A stretch of 7,493 bases of DNA from DAOSWM01 sp035380045. GTDB lineage: Bacteria; Bacteroidota; Bacteroidia; Bacteroidales; Tenuifilaceae. The stretch covers positions 1 to 7,493 of the forward strand of contig DAOSWM010000107.1 in NCBI GenBank assembly GCA_035380045.1, read 5' to 3'. How positions within the stretch are numbered: the first letter of the stretch is position 1; each line of letters begins with the position of its first letter. Under the pieces are notes generated by a model. The model was not told the DNA's origin, searched no databases, and saw only the letters and a list, made by a program, of their open reading frames with translations. The position numbers and the translations under genes are program-made. Shown here piece by piece: positions 5,624-7,493 of the stretch.

Positions 5624-6988
5624 ATGGCAAAGATTCTTGTAGTTGACGACGATTCAACTTTCTGTATCATGCTTAAAACCTTCCTAACCAGGAAGGGGCA
5701 TGAGGTTGCTGAGGCTTTCTCGTTTGAGGAAGCGCTTCGGCAGCTAAAAATTTCCGACTTCGATGTTGTACTTTCCGACTTTAGGCTACCCGATAGTTCG
5801 GGTTTAGAACTGCTTAAGGAGGTGAAAACTTCGAGGCCCGATACGGGCGTCATTATTATGACTGGCTACGCCGACATTCGCATGGCGGTGAAGCTTGTAA
5901 AAATGGGAGCATTCGACTACGTTGCCAAACCCATAAACCCCGACGAGATTCTGCTTGCCATTGAAAAGTTGCTTTCTACCAAGGACCAGGAGACCAAATC
6001 GGTTGAGAGTGTGAAGGCAAAGAGCCAGCAGGCAGCCAAGTTTATTCAGGGGGTTAGTCAGAATGCACAGGAAGTTAGCCAGTTTGTGAGTTTGGTTGCA
6101 CCCACAAATCTTTCGGTAATAATTCAGGGCGACAGCGGAACCGGCAAGGAGTACGTTGCGCGCCGAATCCATTCTGAAAGCCTGCGCAGAAGCAAGCCCT
6201 TCGTAGCCATCGACTGTGGTGCGCTATCAAAAGATTTGGCACCCAGCGAGTTTTTTGGACACATCAAAGGCTCGTTCACAGGAGCCATTTCCGATAAGGT
6301 TGGCCAGTTTGAAGTGGCTAACGGAGGAACCATTTTCCTCGACGAGATAGGGAACCTTTCCTACGAAGTTCAGATTAACCTACTGAGAGCCATACAGGAA
6401 CGAAAAATAAAAAGAATTGGGAGCAGCAAGGAGGTTCATGTTGATGTTCGCATTATTACTGCTTCGAACGAAGATTTGCTAGAGGCCGTGAAACGTGGCG
6501 AATTCCGCGAGGATTTGTACCACAGAATAAACGAGTTCTCAATTCAGGTTGCTCCCCTGAGGGAGCGATTGAGCGATTTACCGCTGTTTGCCAACCACTT
6601 CCTTATTCAGGCGAATCTTGAACTGGGGAAGAAAATTTCGGGTTTCGACGATTCGGTATTGGACGTTTTCAACACCTACGCGTGGCCAGGGAACATCCGG
6701 GAACTGCGAAACGTAATTCGTCGTGCTGTGCTGGTTGAGCAGGGCAAAACCATAAGCTCAAAAAGCTTACCTCACGAAATAACCACAGCCCGCTCGCAGG
6801 AGCTAACCAAAACGTTAAATTCCGAGAAACCTAATAACCTGAAGGATTTGAAGGAGAAAGCAGAGCAGGAGCTAATTCTCGCTACGCTCGAGAAGGTAAG
6901 GTATAATAAGAGTAAGGCAGCAAAAATTCTGAATATCGACCGCAAAACGCTATACAACAAGATGCGGCAGTACGGCTTGTCGTTCTAG
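5624..6988 (+). CDS. Sigma-54-dependent response regulator, NtrC type (REC-AAA+-Fis HTH)
   Basis: A 454-residue DNA-binding transcription activator. Residues 1-118 are a receiver domain with the acidic pocket D8/D9, phosphoacceptor D52 (SDFRLPDSSG), T80 and K102. A short linker leads to the AAA+ domain (about 140-375): Walker A GDSGTGKE (169-176), a GSFTGA loop (216-221) in place of the usual GAFTGA, Walker B TIFLDEIG (236-243), FRED (294-297) with R295 and R301 as candidate arginine fingers, and WPGNIREL (354-361). Residues 409-452 are a Fis-type helix-turn-helix (NKSKAAKILNIDRKTLYNKM). It should use ATP to remodel RNA polymerase-sigma-54 at -24/-12 promoters once phosphorylated by a histidine kinase; none is encoded here, so partner and regulon are unknown. 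The Ser in GSFTGA is a tolerated variant in this family, so activity is expected. It lies 109 bp after ispG, with possible regulatory repeats between. Confidence 0.95.
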   Translation: MAKILVVDDDSTFCIMLKTFLTRKGHEVAEAFSFEEALRQLKISDFDVVLSDFRLPDSSGLELLKEVKTSRPDTGVIIMTGYADIRMAVKLVKMGAFDYVAKPINPDEILLAIEKLLSTKDQETKSVESVKAKSQQAAKFIQGVSQNAQEVSQFVSLVAPTNLSVIIQGDSGTGKEYVARRIHSESLRRSKPFVAIDCGALSKDLAPSEFFGHIKGSFTGAISDKVGQFEVANGGTIFLDEIGNLSYEVQINLLRAIQERKIKRIGSSKEVHVDVRIITASNEDLLEAVKRGEFREDLYHRINEFSIQVAPLRERLSDLPLFANHFLIQANLELGKKISGFDDSVLDVFNTYAWPGNIRELRNVIRRAVLVEQGKTISSKSLPHEITTARSQELTKTLNSEKPNNLKDLKEKAEQELILATLEKVRYNKSKAAKILNIDRKTLYNKMRQYGLSF

Positions 6989-7009
6989 CTACAAAATTTT
7001 TAATCTCTT

Positions 7010-7420
7010 CTACTTCAGCAGGCTGGCGTTCACAAAATCAACGTACTTGTGAGCCGACTCGCCGAATGTTTCAACCTGCTTCTCGGCAATTTTAAAGGTG
7101 CATTTCTCGCCTTCAACCCTCGAAAACACAACGTAGAATTCGTGAGTACGTCCGTCGTCCTCCTCCCGCATAATTACTTTTGCAAACTTTTCCGTTCCGG
7201 GAACCGATAAATTGGAGTGGCAAATTGGACAAAGAAAATCGAACTCCTCGCCGGGTTGAATTTTGTACGACCAATGATTTTCGTACTGGTAGTCGCCCAC
7301 TACGGGGCTAAGTAGCAGCAACCCGCCAGTCCATCCTTGTTTCCTGATAGTGAACACCACTCTATCGCCAACGCTCAGGTATCCCCGGCAGTGCGGACAA
7401 ACAAACTCAGTTTTTTTCAT
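7010..7420 (-). CDS. Small zinc-ribbon protein of unknown function
   Basis: A 136-residue protein that I do not recognise beyond its metal site. Two CxxC pairs, CPHC (8-11) and CPIC (64-67), are each followed by a similar short stretch (RGYLSVGD and HSNLSVPG), as in a zinc ribbon or rubredoxin-like knuckle pair with four cysteine ligands. The 52-residue gap between them holds a hydrophobic glycine-rich segment, GWTGGLLLLSP (29-39), too short and isolated to call a membrane span. Residues 78-136 are mixed charged and beta-like (FYVVFSRVEGEKCTFKI), with no motif. No signal peptide, so cytoplasmic. Candidate roles (RNA, DNA or protein binding) are guesses. The ATG at 7420 is fixed by an unusually strong Shine-Dalgarno 7 nt upstream. 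The gene is convergent with the response regulator, 21 bp between stop codons, with no clear terminator in the gap. Confidence 0.85.
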   Translation of the reverse strand: MKKTEFVCPHCRGYLSVGDRVVFTIRKQGWTGGLLLLSPVVGDYQYENHWSYKIQPGEEFDFLCPICHSNLSVPGTEKFAKVIMREEDDGRTHEFYVVFSRVEGEKCTFKIAEKQVETFGESAHKYVDFVNASLLK

Positions 7421-7427
7421 AGTGGCT

Positions 7428-7437
7428 CCTCCTTTCT
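7428..7437 (-). promoter_or_regulatory. Strong Shine-Dalgarno sequence for the zinc-ribbon gene
   Basis: Read on the minus strand, AGAAAGGAGG lies 7 nt before the ATG at 7420. It is complementary over all 10 bases to the CCUCCUUUCU tail typical of Bacteroidota 16S rRNA. The other five genes of the window have nothing similar. It decides the start of this gene. Confidence 0.85.
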
Positions 7438-7493
7438 GCTTGTTAAGAACTTTGTGTATATAATTATTCGAAACAGAAGTGGAAAATGTTACC

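Noticed and set aside
6989..7009. Terminator between the convergent regulator and zinc-ribbon genes
   Set aside because: The 21 bp contain AAAATTTTT but no stem with G-C pairs, so no terminator can be supported.

Overview
The window looks like ordinary chromosomal sequence from a member of the Bacteroidota, probably the order Bacteroidales. Three things point there. The intergenic regions carry TTG-N19-TAnnTTTG promoters, the -33/-7 type read by the Bacteroidota housekeeping sigma factor. Five of the six genes have no Shine-Dalgarno sequence. IspG is the long, three-domain form (628 residues) found in Bacteroidota, Chlorobi, Chlamydiae and plants. Assignment below order level is not possible from the sequence alone.

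Layout. Positions 1-330 hold no convincing gene: a GC-rich palindromic block, a rho-independent terminator for something upstream of the window, then AT-rich DNA with a promoter. That promoter drives a NYN-domain (PIN-like) predicted nuclease with a C-terminal cold-shock-like domain (331-1251, +). A terminator follows, and its loop contains the stop codon of the convergent capA-like gene. On the minus strand, a tandem-domain universal stress protein (3481-2618) and a CapA-family metallophosphatase-like protein (2603-1290) are 14 bp apart and form a likely two-gene operon with a textbook promoter at 3516-3545. Divergent from this operon is ispG (3628-5514, +), the penultimate enzyme of the MEP isoprenoid pathway. 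After a 109-bp gap rich in inverted repeats comes an NtrC-type sigma-54-activating response regulator (5624-6988, +). It is convergent, 21 bp apart, with a small four-cysteine zinc-ribbon protein (7420-7010, -).

The genes do not form one obvious pathway. They are housekeeping (ispG), stress and envelope (usp-capA), RNA-related (NYN-cold shock) and regulatory (the response regulator, with no partner histidine kinase in the window). No mobile element, CRISPR array, tRNA or rRNA was found, and nothing that amounts to a clearly new multi-gene system.

The points most worth a second look are the 10-nt Shine-Dalgarno match in front of the zinc-ribbon gene, which is exceptional in this phylum; the inverted repeats and -24/-12-like element in front of the sigma-54 activator; the NYN plus cold-shock fusion; and the GC-rich nested hairpins at the left edge.
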